64,000 nucleotides of DNA from NCBI RefSeq assembly GCF_000213805.1, contig NC_015556.1, positions 2,356,001-2,420,000 of the forward strand. The letters run 5' to 3'. The first letter of the stretch is position 1. Each line of letters opens with the position of its first letter. Shown here one piece after another: positions 12,010 through 21,258 of this stretch. The notes below the pieces were generated by a model. It saw nothing but the letters and a program-made list of their open reading frames with translations. It had not been told where the DNA came from and did no database searches. Both the position numbers and the translations under genes were made by a program. The stretch is from Pseudomonas fulva 12-X. Lineage in GTDB: Bacteria > Pseudomonadota > Gammaproteobacteria > Pseudomonadales > Pseudomonadaceae.

Positions 12010-13356
12010 ATGTCGAGCATTCCCACTTCCCAGGCCGCTGCTGCCCAGCATTCCGGTGCCAGCGAGGCCGCCGTTCCGCGCAGCCTGCCGACCCGTCGGC
12101 GCTGGTTCATGCTGTCGCTGCTGCTGATCGCGACCATCATTAACTACGTCGATCGGGTGAACATTTCCATCGCCGCGCCGTTCATGGCCGAGGACCTCGG
12201 CCTGGACAAGATCCAGATGGGCCTGATCTTCTCGGCGTTCGCCTGGACCTACGCCCTGGCCCTGGTGCCGGCGGGGTTCGTGGCCGACCGCTTCGGCTCG
12301 CGGCTCACCTACGGCGTATCGCTGATCAGTTGGTCAGCGGTCACCGTGTGCCAGGGCCTGGTCAGCAGCTTCGGCGCGTTGTTCGGCTTGCGCCTGGCAG
12401 TCGGTGCCATGGAAGCGCCGGCCTTTCCCGCCAACAGCCGGGCGGTGACGGTGTGGTTTCCGGCCCGCGAGCGCGGCATGGCCAGCAGCATCTACGTGTG
12501 CGGCCAGTACCTGGGTACGGCACTGTTCACCGGCGCGCTGCTGTGGCTGGCGACGACCTACGACTGGCGGCACATCTTCTACACCACCGGCGCGGCGGGG
12601 ATCGTGTTCGGGGTGATCTGGCTGTACCTGTACCGCGATCCGATGAATTGCAAGAAGGTCAGCAAGGAAGAATTGCAGTACATCGAGGAGGGTGGGGCAC
12701 TGGCCAAGAGCAGCCAGCAGCGCACCAGGTTCAACTGGCGCCAGGTCGCCGAGTTGTTCCGCTACCGCCAGGTGTGGGCGATCTGCATCGGCAAGTTCGC
12801 CAGCACCTCGGCGCTGTATTTCTTCCTGACCTGGTTTCCGACCTATCTGATCGAAGAGCGCAACCTGACCATCATCAAGGTCGGCATCTTCGCGGTGATG
12901 CCGTTCATCGGTGCCACGGTGGGCATCCTGCTGGCCGGCATCGTCTCGGACCTGCTGATCCGCCGGGGCTACTCGCTGTCCTTCGCCCGCAAACTGCCGC
13001 TGGTGGTGGGCTCGATGCTCGGCATGTCGATCGTGCTGGTCAACTTCACCGACTCCAACGTGCTGTGCATCGCCATCCTCACCCTGGCGTTCTTTGCCCA
13101 GGGCATCGCGTCGTCGTCCTGGGCGGCGGTCTCGGAAGTCGCACCCAAGGAGCTGATCGGCCTGACCGGCGGCGTCACCAGCCTGGCGGCCAACATCGGC
13201 GGCATCGTCACGCCCATCGTGATCGGCGCCATCGTGCAGGCCACCGGCTCGTTCGCCATGGCCTTCTGGTTCATCGGCGGCGTGGCGCTGATGGGCACGC
13301 TGTCTTACTCGCTGCTGCTGGGCCGGCTGTATCGCATCCAGTTGCAGGCGCGCTGA
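12010..13356 (+). CDS. MFS transporter, anion:cation symporter (sugar-acid) type
   Basis: 448 residues from the ATG at 12010, chosen because AAGAGG lies 6 bp upstream. Twelve hydrophobic segments are visible. The first begins RRWFMLSLLLIATIINYVDR, typical of the ACS branch (galactonate, glucarate, phthalate carriers). The loop 2-3 motif appears as GFVADRFGSR and a central loop has YRDPMNCKKVSKEE. It probably imports a small organic acid with protons. It leads a same-strand cluster with an FAH-family hydrolase, an SDR and a D-2-hydroxyacid dehydrogenase. The substrate is unknown. Confidence 0.88.
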   Translation: MSSIPTSQAAAAQHSGASEAAVPRSLPTRRRWFMLSLLLIATIINYVDRVNISIAAPFMAEDLGLDKIQMGLIFSAFAWTYALALVPAGFVADRFGSRLTYGVSLISWSAVTVCQGLVSSFGALFGLRLAVGAMEAPAFPANSRAVTVWFPARERGMASSIYVCGQYLGTALFTGALLWLATTYDWRHIFYTTGAAGIVFGVIWLYLYRDPMNCKKVSKEELQYIEEGGALAKSSQQRTRFNWRQVAELFRYRQVWAICIGKFASTSALYFFLTWFPTYLIEERNLTIIKVGIFAVMPFIGATVGILLAGIVSDLLIRRGYSLSFARKLPLVVGSMLGMSIVLVNFTDSNVLCIAILTLAFFAQGIASSSWAAVSEVAPKELIGLTGGVTSLAANIGGIVTPIVIGAIVQATGSFAMAFWFIGGVALMGTLSYSLLLGRLYRIQLQAR

Positions 13357-13457
13357 GCGGCAATTGGCCGGTTTTCTCCAAGAGCAAGCGGCTTTCGTCC
13401 AACTTCTCGCGCTCAGCCGGCTTTAGGCTGAGCGCTCCAGACAGGAATCCAACAACA

Positions 13458-14153
13458 ATGACTTCCACTTCCTATGTGTTTACTCCCGAACCCCAGGTGA
13501 GCCTGCCGGTCGCCGGCAGCGCCGAGCGCTTTCCGGTGGGCCGCGTGTTCTGCGTGGGGCGCAACTACCCGTGGCCAGGCGCCAGTGACGTAAAACCCGA
13601 TGCACCGGTATTTTTCATGAAGCCGGCCAGCGCCGTGGTCGAAGCGGTGGGCGAAGTGATCTACCCACCGATGACGGACGAGTTCTGCCATGAGATCGAA
13701 TTCGTGGTGGCGATCGGCAAGGCCGGCGCCGCCATCGACCAGGCCGATGCCCTGCAGCACGTGTGGGGCTACGCCGCCGGCCTCGACCTGACCCGCCGCG
13801 ATATCCAGATGCGCGTGAAGAGCGCCGGCATGGCCTGGGAAATGGCCAAGGTGTTCGAAGGCGCTGCACCGATCACGGCGGTAGTGCCGGTCGCAGAGGC
13901 CGGGCACCCGGAGCAGGGCGCGGTGTGGCTGAGCGTGAATGGCCAGGAACGCCAGCGCAGCGCACTCGACGAGCAGATCTTCTCGGTCAGCGAGGTGGTC
14001 AGCCTGTTGTCGCACCTGGTGCCGCTGCGCCCGGGCGACCTGATCATGACCGGCACCCCCCACGGCGTCGCCGCCTTGAACCCGGGCGATGTGATCAATG
14101 CCGGCATCGAGGGCGTGGCCGAGCTGGAAATGCGCGTTGGCAGCCGTCCTTAG
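13458..14153 (+). CDS. Fumarylacetoacetate hydrolase-family protein (acylpyruvase-like)
   Basis: 231 residues from the ATG at 13458 (AGGAA 12 bp upstream); the size matches FAHD1/YcgM/fumarylpyruvate hydrolases. The metal site is intact: the two glutamates of HEIEFVV and the Asp of GLDLTRRDIQ. Other marks are VFCVGRNY, FFMKPASAVV and the C-terminal LIMTGTPHGVAALNPGD. FAHD1-type enzymes have a lid His-Glu pair after GRNY (YxxHxxE); here the stretch reads GRNYPWPGASDVKPD, without either residue, so hydrolase or decarboxylase activity may be altered. The place in the cluster suggests cleavage or decarboxylation of a keto acid produced by the flanking dehydrogenases. Confidence 0.85.
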   Translation: MTSTSYVFTPEPQVSLPVAGSAERFPVGRVFCVGRNYPWPGASDVKPDAPVFFMKPASAVVEAVGEVIYPPMTDEFCHEIEFVVAIGKAGAAIDQADALQHVWGYAAGLDLTRRDIQMRVKSAGMAWEMAKVFEGAAPITAVVPVAEAGHPEQGAVWLSVNGQERQRSALDEQIFSVSEVVSLLSHLVPLRPGDLIMTGTPHGVAALNPGDVINAGIEGVAELEMRVGSRP

Positions 14154-14171
14154 GCTTGCTCAACCGTTACC

Positions 14172-14221
14172 TGTGGGAGCGCGCCATGGGCGTGAAATCA
14201 CCGGCGTGGCCCGTTCCCACA
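14172..14221. repeat. REP-like palindromic element
   Basis: TGTGGGAGC at 14172-14180 mirrors GTTCCCACA at 14213-14221, with GGGC/GCCC pairing inside. This form is very common between genes in Pseudomonas. It lies between the FAH-family and SDR genes and may act as a transcript-stabilising or attenuating hairpin. Confidence 0.7.
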
Positions 14222-14287
14222 TGAGTTCTCATCATTTCGTATCGGCATGACGACAGGCCGTGAATCGCTCACTGAGGAGACCCACGT

Positions 14288-15052
14288 ATGTCCCAACAAT
14301 CCCTTAACAAGGTGGCCCTGGTCACTGGCGCCGGCAGCGGCATCGGCAAGGCCGTGGCTGAAGCGCTGATGGCCGACGGCTTTTCCCTGGTGCTGGCCGG
14401 GCGCCGGCCCGAGCCGCTGCTGGCGATGGTCGATGCTGCCCGCAGCCGTGGTCAGGACGCCATCGCGGTACCGACCGATGTTCGCGATCCGGCCAGCGTC
14501 GATGCCCTGTTCGCCAGCGTCGAGGAGGTCTATGGTCGGCTTGACGTGATCTTCAACAACGCCGGCGTCAACACGCCAGCCGTGACGCTGGACGAGCTGG
14601 ATGTCGAGCAGTGGCGCAACGTCATCGACACCAACCTCAACGGCGTTTTCCTCTGCGCGCGCGGCGCGTTCCGGCTGATGCGCAAGCAGTCGCCCCAGGG
14701 CGGGCGGATCATCAACAACGGCTCGATCTCGGCGCACACGCCGCGGCCCTACAGCAGTGCCTACACCACCAGCAAGCACGCGGTGCTGGGGCTGACCAAA
14801 TCCCTGGCGCTCGACGGCCGCGAGTTCGGCATCGCCTGCAGCCAGATCGACATCGGCAACGCCCTGACCGAGCTGTCGGTGCGCATGACCAAGGGCGTGC
14901 GCCAGGCCAATGGCGAGATCGCCGTCGAACCGATGGTCGACGTCAGCCACGTTGCCGACGCGGTGCGCTACATCGCCGCGCTGCCGCTGTCGGCCAACGT
15001 GCTGAACATGACCGTGATGGCCACCAACATGCCCTTCGTCGGGCGTGGCTGA
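14288..15052 (+). CDS. Short-chain dehydrogenase/reductase
   Basis: 254 residues, classical SDR length. The cofactor motif TGAGSGIG (residues 14-21) and the downstream RR after the second strand (LAGRRPEP) favour NADP(H) or mixed use. NNAG lies near residue 90, catalytic Ser in NGSISAHTP, and the catalytic pair in [10 protein letters not shown] (YxxxK). The ATG has GAGGAGACC upstream. It probably oxidises or reduces a hydroxy/keto acid within the MFS-FAH cluster. A pathway like 3-deoxy-sugar-acid oxidation, where an SDR feeds an FAH-family enzyme, fits but is inference. Confidence 0.88.
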   Translation: MSQQSLNKVALVTGAGSGIGKAVAEALMADGFSLVLAGRRPEPLLAMVDAARSRGQDAIAVPTDVRDPASVDALFASVEEVYGRLDVIFNNAGVNTPAVTLDELDVEQWRNVIDTNLNGVFLCARGAFRLMRKQSPQGGRIINNGSISAHTPRPYSSAYTTSKHAVLGLTKSLALDGREFGIACSQIDIGNALTELSVRMTKGVRQANGEIAVEPMVDVSHVADAVRYIAALPLSANVLNMTVMATNMPFVGRG

Positions 15053-15100
15053 CCGGCAGCTCGTTGACGCGACCTGCCCATGACAACAATCGAGGTACCC

Positions 15101-16057
15101 ATGAAACCAGAAGTCCTGCAGCTCAGCCCCATCCTGATTCCAGAGATCCGCGACCAGCTCGACGAGCTGTTCACCATTCGTCGTTACTACGAACAGGCCG
15201 ACAAGGCCGCCTACCTGGCGCAGCACGGCGCCAACATCCGCGGGGTGATCACCGGCGGGCACACCGGCATCAGCCAGGCGGTGATGGCGCAGTTGCCGAA
15301 TCTCGAAGTGGTGGCGGTCAACGGCGTGGGTACCGATGCGATCGATCTGGCCTATGCCCGTGACCGCGGCATCCAGGTCACCGCCACCATCGGCGCGCTG
15401 ACCGAGGACGTCGCCGACCTGGCCATCGGCTTGCTGATCGACCTGTGCCGCGGTATCAGCACCGGTGATCGCTACGTGCGCAGCGGCGAATGGGCGAAAA
15501 GCGCCACGCCGCTGGTACCGTTGCCGCTGGCCCGGCAGTTCTCCGGCATGCGCATCGGTATCGTCGGCATGGGCCGGGTAGGGCGTGCGGTAGCCGCCCG
15601 CGCCGCGGCCTTCGGTTGCCCGATCAGCTACACCGATCTACGGCCGATGAACGACGTGCCACACACCTTCGTGGCTGATCTGCTGAGCCTGGCCAATGGC
15701 AGCGATGCGTTGATCCTGGCGGCGGCCGCGGACAAGGGCGAGGCCATCGTCAACGCCGAGGTGCTGCATGCCCTGGGGCGCGACAGCTACCTGATCAATA
15801 TCGCCCGCGGCAAGCTGGTCGACGAGCCCGCCCTGGTCGCCGCGCTGCAGAGTGGGCAGATCGCCGGTGCCGGGTTGGACGTGTTCGCCGACGAGCCCCA
15901 AGTGCCTGGCGAGCTGTTCGAACTCGAGCAAGTGGTGCTGCAGCCACACCGCGCCAGCGCCACGGTGCAGACCCGAACGCGCATGGGGCAGATGGTCGTC
16001 GCCAGCCTCGTCGACGTGTTCGCCGGGCGCAAGCCAAACGGCAGCGTTACCGGCTGA
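15101..16057 (+). CDS. D-isomer-specific 2-hydroxyacid dehydrogenase
   Basis: 318 residues from the ATG at 15101, preferred over ATG 15080 because CGAGG lies just before it. The Rossmann motif is GIVGMGRVGRAVAARAAAFG. The catalytic triad is Arg in INIARGKLVDE, Glu in DVFADEPQVP and His in LQPHRASAT (the position that is usually HxxS). It reduces glyoxylate, hydroxypyruvate or 2-keto sugar acids, or runs the reverse. It ends the catabolic cluster, and two strong hairpins follow. Close relatives are often labelled 2-ketogluconate or hydroxypyruvate reductase; I cannot choose between these. Confidence 0.9.
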   Translation: MKPEVLQLSPILIPEIRDQLDELFTIRRYYEQADKAAYLAQHGANIRGVITGGHTGISQAVMAQLPNLEVVAVNGVGTDAIDLAYARDRGIQVTATIGALTEDVADLAIGLLIDLCRGISTGDRYVRSGEWAKSATPLVPLPLARQFSGMRIGIVGMGRVGRAVAARAAAFGCPISYTDLRPMNDVPHTFVADLLSLANGSDALILAAAADKGEAIVNAEVLHALGRDSYLINIARGKLVDEPALVAALQSGQIAGAGLDVFADEPQVPGELFELEQVVLQPHRASATVQTRTRMGQMVVASLVDVFAGRKPNGSVTG

Positions 16058-16068
16058 CTCTTGCGGAT

Positions 16069-16114
16069 GGCGGCTCGCCGAGCCGCCCTTTGGGGCCGTG
16101 CGGCCCCTGTTTTA
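16069..16114 (+). terminator. Tandem hairpins, the second an intrinsic terminator
   Basis: GGCGGCTC/GAGCCGCC (16069-16087) is followed at once by GGGGCC-GTGC-GGCCCC-type pairing (16092-16107) and TGTTTTATT. The second is a standard rho-independent terminator and separates the catabolic cluster from the mntP leader. Confidence 0.8.
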
Positions 16115-16239
16115 TTCTCCTTCGGCGACCTGGCCATTCGACAGCATGGGCGCCTGTCCGGGCATCTGGGCATGGACGCTTGTCCGTCCTGGAGCGTGTT
16201 CCCCGGCAGAAAAAATGGTTTTTTCGCGCGGCGCTTTTG

Positions 16240-16423
16240 AGTAAAGTGCGGGCCTCTTTGGGGAGTAGCCTGCTTCCGGGGTCGCCCGGCAGCGTTCGTA
16301 TCAACATTCTCGGCAGCAGCCGTGGTACGAACACCTTTCGGTTGGTGAGACCAATGACAGATACGTGCCTAAGGTCGGGCGCGTGTATCCGTCATTGACT
16401 CATAGCCCGACCGAGACGTAACC
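16240..16423 (+). ncRNA. yybP-ykoY Mn2+ riboswitch upstream of mntP
   Basis: The conserved loop GGGGAGTAGCC is at 16260-16270 and the second conserved loop GAGACC at 16347-16352, with a hairpin CACC/GGTG before it; this is the yybP-ykoY Mn2+ aptamer. Downstream, CAATGAC-A-GATAC (16352-16364) pairs with GTATC-C-GTCATTG (16385-16397). GGTCGGGC (16373-16380), which lies in that loop, pairs with GCCCGACC (16405-16412) next to the ribosome-binding region. The two stems interleave, so they exclude each other or form a pseudoknot. There is no U-run, which points to translational control: high Mn2+ should turn on the exporter. Confidence 0.88.
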
Positions 16424-16987
16424 GTGAGCCTCCTTTCTCTTGTCTTCCTGGCCTTCGCCATGTCCACCGATGCCTTTGCTGCCGCTGTCGGCAAGGGTGC
16501 CTCGCTGCATAAACCCAGGTTCCTCGATGCACTGCGCACCGGCCTGATCTTTGGCGTGATCGAAGCCATCACCCCGGTGGTCGGCTGGTTCATCGGCCAG
16601 GCGGCCGCCAGCTTCGCCGAAGAATGGGATCACTGGATCGCCTTCACGCTTTTATTACTGCTCGGCGTGCACATGATCTACGCAGGCTTGCGGCCCGAGG
16701 CCGAGGAGGCCGAAGAAAAGCCCAAGTCCCATTCCTTCTGGCTGCTGGCCGCCACAGCGTTCGCCACCAGCATCGACGCGTTGGCGGTGGGTGTCGGCCT
16801 GGCGTTCGTCGACGTGAATATCTGGGTGGCGGCCCTGGCCATCGGCCTGGCAACCATGACCATGGTCACCATTGGCGTGATGCTCGGCCGTTTGATCGGC
16901 ACCGCCATCGGGCAGAAGGCCGAGATTCTCGGCGGTCTGGTGCTGATTGGCGTGGGCGCGGCGATTCTCTACGAGCACACCATGTGA
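16424..16987 (+). CDS. mntP: MntP, manganese exporter
   Basis: 187 residues with six hydrophobic segments, the standard MntP (YebN) size. The two internal half-repeats are recognisable: [20 protein letters not shown] near the N-terminus and [20 protein letters not shown] in the second half, each with the conserved membrane Asp. It pumps Mn2+ out of the cell. Translation starts at GTG (16424) behind only a weak Shine-Dalgarno, consistent with control by the Mn2+ riboswitch in its leader. It appears to be a single-gene unit. Confidence 0.95.
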   Translation: MSLLSLVFLAFAMSTDAFAAAVGKGASLHKPRFLDALRTGLIFGVIEAITPVVGWFIGQAAASFAEEWDHWIAFTLLLLLGVHMIYAGLRPEAEEAEEKPKSHSFWLLAATAFATSIDALAVGVGLAFVDVNIWVAALAIGLATMTMVTIGVMLGRLIGTAIGQKAEILGGLVLIGVGAAILYEHTM

Positions 16988-17195
16988 TGACTCGCGCCCG
17001 CTGCGCTGCCTTCGACAGGCTTTTTTGGATGCCGGAGCAGGGCGGGCGCGACTAATCAGCGGAACGTTATCGTGAAAAACGATACATATAGATGAATCAG
17101 TCCATGTTTCTGAATATTTCGACAGCCGCTGCACTTGTATAATTGCCGGTTAACCGCCCGTTGGGCTCTTCCTTAACGACTCTCTGGATTATTCG

Positions 17196-19631
17196 ATGGC
17201 AAACGATAGATCGCCACCTTCGGCTATCGCGCGGCTTTGGCTCGCTGCGCTTGGCCTGGTCATTCTGGCAACCGGGCTGTTCTTCAGCGTTTATGGTTAT
17301 CGCCTGGTCGCGCTCGGCGGCAGTGCCTACTTCCTGATCGCAGGCGTTTTGATGTTGGCCGCTGGCGTGCAGATCGTGCGCGCGCGGTCTTCCGGTGGCG
17401 TGCTGTTCACCCTGGTGTTCGTTGGCTCCCTGGCCTGGTCGCTGTGGGACGCTGGCCTGGATTTCTGGCCGCTGATCTCGCGTCTGATGGTGCTGACCGG
17501 CTTCATGATATGCGTGGCGTTGTCCTATCCGCTGCTGCAGCGCGGCAGCGGCCGTAGCGCAACGCCGGCGCCTGCCTTCGTGGCGGCCGGTGTGTTGTTG
17601 CTTGGTTTCGGCGCTGCGGTATGGGGCATGTTCCAGCCCCATCCGGTGGTGGCCGCCAGTGGCCAGTTGCCGGTGGCAACCCCGGCGAGCGAGGCGCAGC
17701 AGAACTGGGAACACTACGGCAACACGCCGGGCGGCTCGCGTTTCGTCGCGCTGGACCAGATCACGCCCGACAACGTCAAGAATCTGCAGGTCGCCTGGAG
17801 CTATCGCACCGGTGACGTACCGGAAAGCCCGACCGGCAATGGCGCCGAAGATCAGCAAACGCCGCTGCAGGTCGGTGACCGCGTATTCCTGTGCACCCCG
17901 CACAACAACGTGATCGCCCTGGAAGCGGCCACCGGCAAGGAAATCTGGAACCGTCAGATCAACGCCCAGCAGAAGAAGTGGATGCGCTGCCGTGGCCTGG
18001 CGTATTTCGATGCCACGCGCCCCATCGCTCAGCCGACGCAGCCCAATTCCACGCCGGTAAAAGTGGCCAGTGTGGCGGCCGGCGCCGCCTGCCAGCAGCG
18101 CATTCTGATGAACAGCATCGAATCCGAGCTGATCGCCCTGGACGCCAATACCGGCGAGTTCTGCCCGGACTTCGGCGTGCAAGGGCGTGTCGACCTCAAG
18201 GCCGGTTTGGGCAAGGGCGCCGATGCAGGCCAGTACTCGCTGACCTCGGCGCCGACCCTGGCCGGCACTACCGTAGTGGTTGGCGGCCGCGTGGCGGACA
18301 ACGTCAGCACCGACATGCCGGGTGGCGTGATGCGTGGCTTCGACGTGATCACTGGTGAAATGCGCTGGGCCTTCGACCCGGGCAAGCCGGAAGATCGCGA
18401 AGCACCTGCTGCGGGCGACACCTACACCCGCTCCACGCCCAACGTCTGGGCGCCGATGTCCTACGATCCGGACTCCAACACGGTGTTCATGCCGGTCGGC
18501 AGCGCTGCCATCGACTTGTGGGGCGTCAAGCACACCGCGCTAGATCGCAAGTACGGCGCCTCGATGTTGGCGCTGGACGCCACCACCGGCAACGAGAAGT
18601 GGGTCTATCAGGTCGTGCACAACGACCTCTGGGACTTCGACGTGCCGATGCAGCCGAGCTTCATCGACTTCACCCAGCCCGACGGCAGCAAGGTTCCGGC
18701 CCTGGTGTTCGGCACCAAGGCTGGCCAGCTGTTCGTGCTCGACCGCCTGACCGGCAAGCCGCTGACCGAAGTGCAGGAGCGTCCGGTGCAGCCGGGGCAG
18801 ATCGAGGGCGAGCGTTATTCGCCGACCCAGCCGGTTTCCGTTGGCATGCCGCAGATCGGGGCCGATACGCTGACCGAGTCCGACATGTGGGGCGCCACGC
18901 CGTTCGACCAGCTGATGTGCCGCATCAAATTCAAGTCGATGCGTTACGACGGCCTGTTCACGGCGCCGGGGACCGACCCGTCGCTGAACCTGCCGGGCTC
19001 GCTGGGCGGCATGAACTGGGGTGGCCTGTCGGTGGACCCGACGCGTAACTACCTGTTCGTCAACGACATGCGCGTCGGCCTGGAAGTGCAGTTGATTCCC
19101 CAGCCGGCCAAAGGCAGTGCGCCGAAGAACGACGGCGGCGAGGCAGCCAATATCGCCAACGCCGCGGTGCCGCTGGAAGGCACGCCGTACGCGATCAACG
19201 CCAAGCTGCGCTTCACCTCGCCGCTGGATATCCCATGCCAGAAGCCGCCGTTCGGCACCCTGACCGCCGTCGACCTGAACACCCGGCAGATCGCCTGGCA
19301 GGTGCCGGTCGGCACCGTGCAGGACACCGGCCCGCTGGGCATCAAGATGCACCTGCCGATTCCGGTGGGCATGCCGACCATCGGCGGCACGCTGTCCACC
19401 CAGAGCGGCCTGCTGTTCATCGCCGCGACGCAGGACTACTACCTGCGCGCCTACGACAGCGCCACCGGGCAGGAAGTCTGGAAAGGCCGCTTGCCGGTCG
19501 GCAGCCAAGGCACGCCGATCAGCTACAAGGATCCGGCCACCGGCAAGCAGTACATCGTGATCTCGGCGGGCGGCGCCCGTAACTCGCCGGACCGCGGCGA
19601 CTACGTGATCGCCTACGCACTGCCGGACTGA
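17196..19631 (+). CDS. gcd: Membrane-bound PQQ-dependent glucose dehydrogenase
   Basis: 811 residues, full length for the membrane quinoprotein. Five hydrophobic segments fill residues 15-150. The periplasmic beta-propeller starts near NWEHYGNTPGGSRFVALDQI and contains typical W-motif repeats such as LDATTGNEKWVYQVVHND and AYDSATGQEVWKG. It oxidises glucose to gluconolactone in the periplasm and feeds electrons to ubiquinone, the first step of the direct oxidative glucose route in Pseudomonas. PQQ genes are not in the window. A TATAAT lies about 60 bp upstream, and a strong terminator follows. Confidence 0.95.
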   Translation: MANDRSPPSAIARLWLAALGLVILATGLFFSVYGYRLVALGGSAYFLIAGVLMLAAGVQIVRARSSGGVLFTLVFVGSLAWSLWDAGLDFWPLISRLMVLTGFMICVALSYPLLQRGSGRSATPAPAFVAAGVLLLGFGAAVWGMFQPHPVVAASGQLPVATPASEAQQNWEHYGNTPGGSRFVALDQITPDNVKNLQVAWSYRTGDVPESPTGNGAEDQQTPLQVGDRVFLCTPHNNVIALEAATGKEIWNRQINAQQKKWMRCRGLAYFDATRPIAQPTQPNSTPVKVASVAAGAACQQRILMNSIESELIALDANTGEFCPDFGVQGRVDLKAGLGKGADAGQYSLTSAPTLAGTTVVVGGRVADNVSTDMPGGVMRGFDVITGEMRWAFDPGKPEDREAPAAGDTYTRSTPNVWAPMSYDPDSNTVFMPVGSAAIDLWGVKHTALDRKYGASMLALDATTGNEKWVYQVVHNDLWDFDVPMQPSFIDFTQPDGSKVPALVFGTKAGQLFVLDRLTGKPLTEVQERPVQPGQIEGERYSPTQPVSVGMPQIGADTLTESDMWGATPFDQLMCRIKFKSMRYDGLFTAPGTDPSLNLPGSLGGMNWGGLSVDPTRNYLFVNDMRVGLEVQLIPQPAKGSAPKNDGGEAANIANAAVPLEGTPYAINAKLRFTSPLDIPCQKPPFGTLTAVDLNTRQIAWQVPVGTVQDTGPLGIKMHLPIPVGMPTIGGTLSTQSGLLFIAATQDYYLRAYDSATGQEVWKGRLPVGSQGTPISYKDPATGKQYIVISAGGARNSPDRGDYVIAYALPD

Positions 19632-19638
19632 GTCCGTA

Positions 19639-19674
19639 AGCCCCTGCAGCGAAGTCGCTACAGGGGCTTTTTTC
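19639..19674 (+). terminator. Intrinsic terminator of gcd
   Basis: AGCCCCTG (19639-19646) pairs with CAGGGGCT (19661-19668), with an inner AGCGA/TCGCT stem, followed by a run of T. Strong and complete. Confidence 0.92.
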
Positions 19675-19776
19675 TATGGGGCAGCGATCGCTGTACCGGC
19701 CCCTCATAATCATCGGCGCCTTCTTGCTCCGGGCTTGCCCGTCTAGCTACTGGTTACCAGCAATAACCGAATTAGC

Positions 19777-19805
19777 TTGCCGAAATGTTATGTTGTAACA
19801 ATAAT
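19777..19805 (+). promoter_or_regulatory. Promoter with Zur-like operator ahead of the B12-riboswitch operon
   Basis: A candidate promoter TTGCCG (19777-19782), 17 bp, AATAAT (19800-19805). Its spacer carries the palindrome TGTTATGTTGTAACA (19786-19800), which differs at two of 15 positions from the Zur-box form TGTTATAWTATAACA known in gamma-proteobacteria. A repressor bound there would cover both promoter elements. Zur as the binder is inference from this match. Confidence 0.5.
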
Positions 19806-19891
19806 GGCCGCGCTTTGCGCAGGTCGCTGGGTTGCTCTGGCTGAGCGAGTCGCACCGCAAAACACTGCAGGCGGATCGCTTATTGGTTAAG

Positions 19892-20068
19892 ATGCCGCCG
19901 CCGGTTTCCGCGAGGAATTAATAGGGAATCCGTCGCCGCCTCTGGTGGCCAAACGGAACTGCCCCCGCAACTGTAGGTACCGAGCAGCGCTGCATTCGTG
20001 TCACTGGAGTTATTTCCGGGAAGGCCGCCGCGCTGTGCAGACGTACCAGTCAGGAGACCTGCCGGCAT
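19892..20068 (+). ncRNA. Cobalamin (AdoCbl-class) riboswitch
   Basis: All main marks are in order: P1 arms ATGCCG (19892-19897) and CGGCAT (20063-20068), GAGGAATTAATAGGGAA, then CGGAACTGCCCCCGCAACTG, CACTGG, GGGAAGG and the B12 box AGTCAGGAGACCTGCC near 20048-20063. The first gene starts 182 bp downstream. In between there is a perfect GCGGCCATGGCCGC hairpin (20169-20182) but no hairpin with a U-run, so how the switch acts is unclear. Cobalamin should switch the operon off. Confidence 0.95.
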
Positions 20069-20250
20069 GGGGCTGACCTCGCTTTTGGACGGGCAGGCGC
20101 CAGTAATCGAACCGCCGGCGGGGTGTCCGGGAGGGGGCATCCGTGATCACTTCCCGAGAGGGACAGGTGCGGCCATGGCCGCGCAGCGTGATGTGTTCTC
20201 CAGGCTACGCACTGCCGTTATGCGTATTTGTTGATTAGGAGATCACCCGC

Positions 20251-21258
20251 ATGTTCGCATCACGCCTTGCCGTCATCGGCGCCGTCCTGGCGCTGTCTTC
20301 CATGGCCCACGCCGCCGGCCCGACTCAATACCCACTCACTCTGGAAAACTGCGGCCAGCAGCTGACCTTCGCGAAAAGCCCCGGCAACGCCGTGACCATC
20401 GGCCAGGCGGGTACCGAAATTCTTTATTCCCTGGGCCTGGGCGAACGCCTGGCCGGCACCTCGCTGTGGTTCAGCCACGTGTTGCCCGAATTCGAGGCGC
20501 AGAATGCCAAGGTGCCGCGCCTGGCCGACAACGACCCCAGCTTCGAGTCGGTGATCGGCAAGCGCCCGGGCCTGGTAGCGGTGCAGTTCGAGTGGATGGT
20601 GGGCGAGCAGGGCGTGGTGGGTACGCGCAAGCAGTTTCACGACCTGAACATTCCCACCTACATCATGCCGACCGACTGCGAAGGCAAGGACAACCTGGTC
20701 GGCGCAGACGGCACCCGCCTGCAGCCGTTCCAGATCGACAGCCTGTACAAGAGCATCAACCAGTTGGCGCAGATCTTCGACGTGCAGGACAAGGGCGACG
20801 CTCTGGTCACCGACCTGCAGAAACGCCTGGCCGCGGCGGTGGCCGGTGCCGAGCAGCGCCAGGCCAAGGATATTTCCGCGCTGTTCTGGTTCTCCAGCCC
20901 GGACATGGATCTGGACCCGTACGTGGCCGGTCAGAAAGGCGTGGCCGACTACATGATGAAGTCCCTGGGGCTGCGCAATGTGGTCGAGTCCAATGAGGAG
21001 TGGCCGAGCGTGGGCTGGGAAACCCTGGCCAAGGCCAACCCCACGGTGCTGGTGCTGGCGCGCATGGACCGTCGTCGCTTTCCCGCCGACGACGTGGAAA
21101 AGAAGCTCCAATTCCTGCGTAACGATCCGGTCGCCAAGCACATGGATGCCGTCAAGAACGGGCGCATCGTGATCATCGACGCTGACGGCATGCAGGCCTC
21201 GCTGCGCATGATCACAGGCATCGAAACCCTCGCCAAGGCCGTTGACAGATTCCAATGA
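20251..21258 (+). CDS. Periplasmic binding protein of a cobalamin/metal-chelate ABC transporter
   Basis: 335 residues. Signal peptide MFASRLAVIGAVLALSSMAHA. The mature part is a class III (BtuF/FepB-type) binding protein: VTIGQAGTEILYSLGLGERL, then a long helix-linked second lobe ending ITGIETLAKAVDRF. Two Cys (LENCGQQ, PTDCEGKD) might form a disulfide. It should capture a corrinoid, cobalt or another metal chelate in the periplasm and hand it to the adjacent permease. The ATG has TAGGAGATC upstream. The stop overlaps the permease start by 4 bp. The ligand is not determined by sequence; the B12 riboswitch favours a cobalt or corrinoid link. Confidence 0.85.
   Translation: MFASRLAVIGAVLALSSMAHAAGPTQYPLTLENCGQQLTFAKSPGNAVTIGQAGTEILYSLGLGERLAGTSLWFSHVLPEFEAQNAKVPRLADNDPSFESVIGKRPGLVAVQFEWMVGEQGVVGTRKQFHDLNIPTYIMPTDCEGKDNLVGADGTRLQPFQIDSLYKSINQLAQIFDVQDKGDALVTDLQKRLAAAVAGAEQRQAKDISALFWFSSPDMDLDPYVAGQKGVADYMMKSLGLRNVVESNEEWPSVGWETLAKANPTVLVLARMDRRRFPADDVEKKLQFLRNDPVAKHMDAVKNGRIVIIDADGMQASLRMITGIETLAKAVDRFQ

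Noticed and set aside
12330..13457. In-frame extension upstream of the FAH-family gene
   Set aside because: Out-of-frame reading of the MFS gene; the real start is ATG 13458 with an AGGAA.
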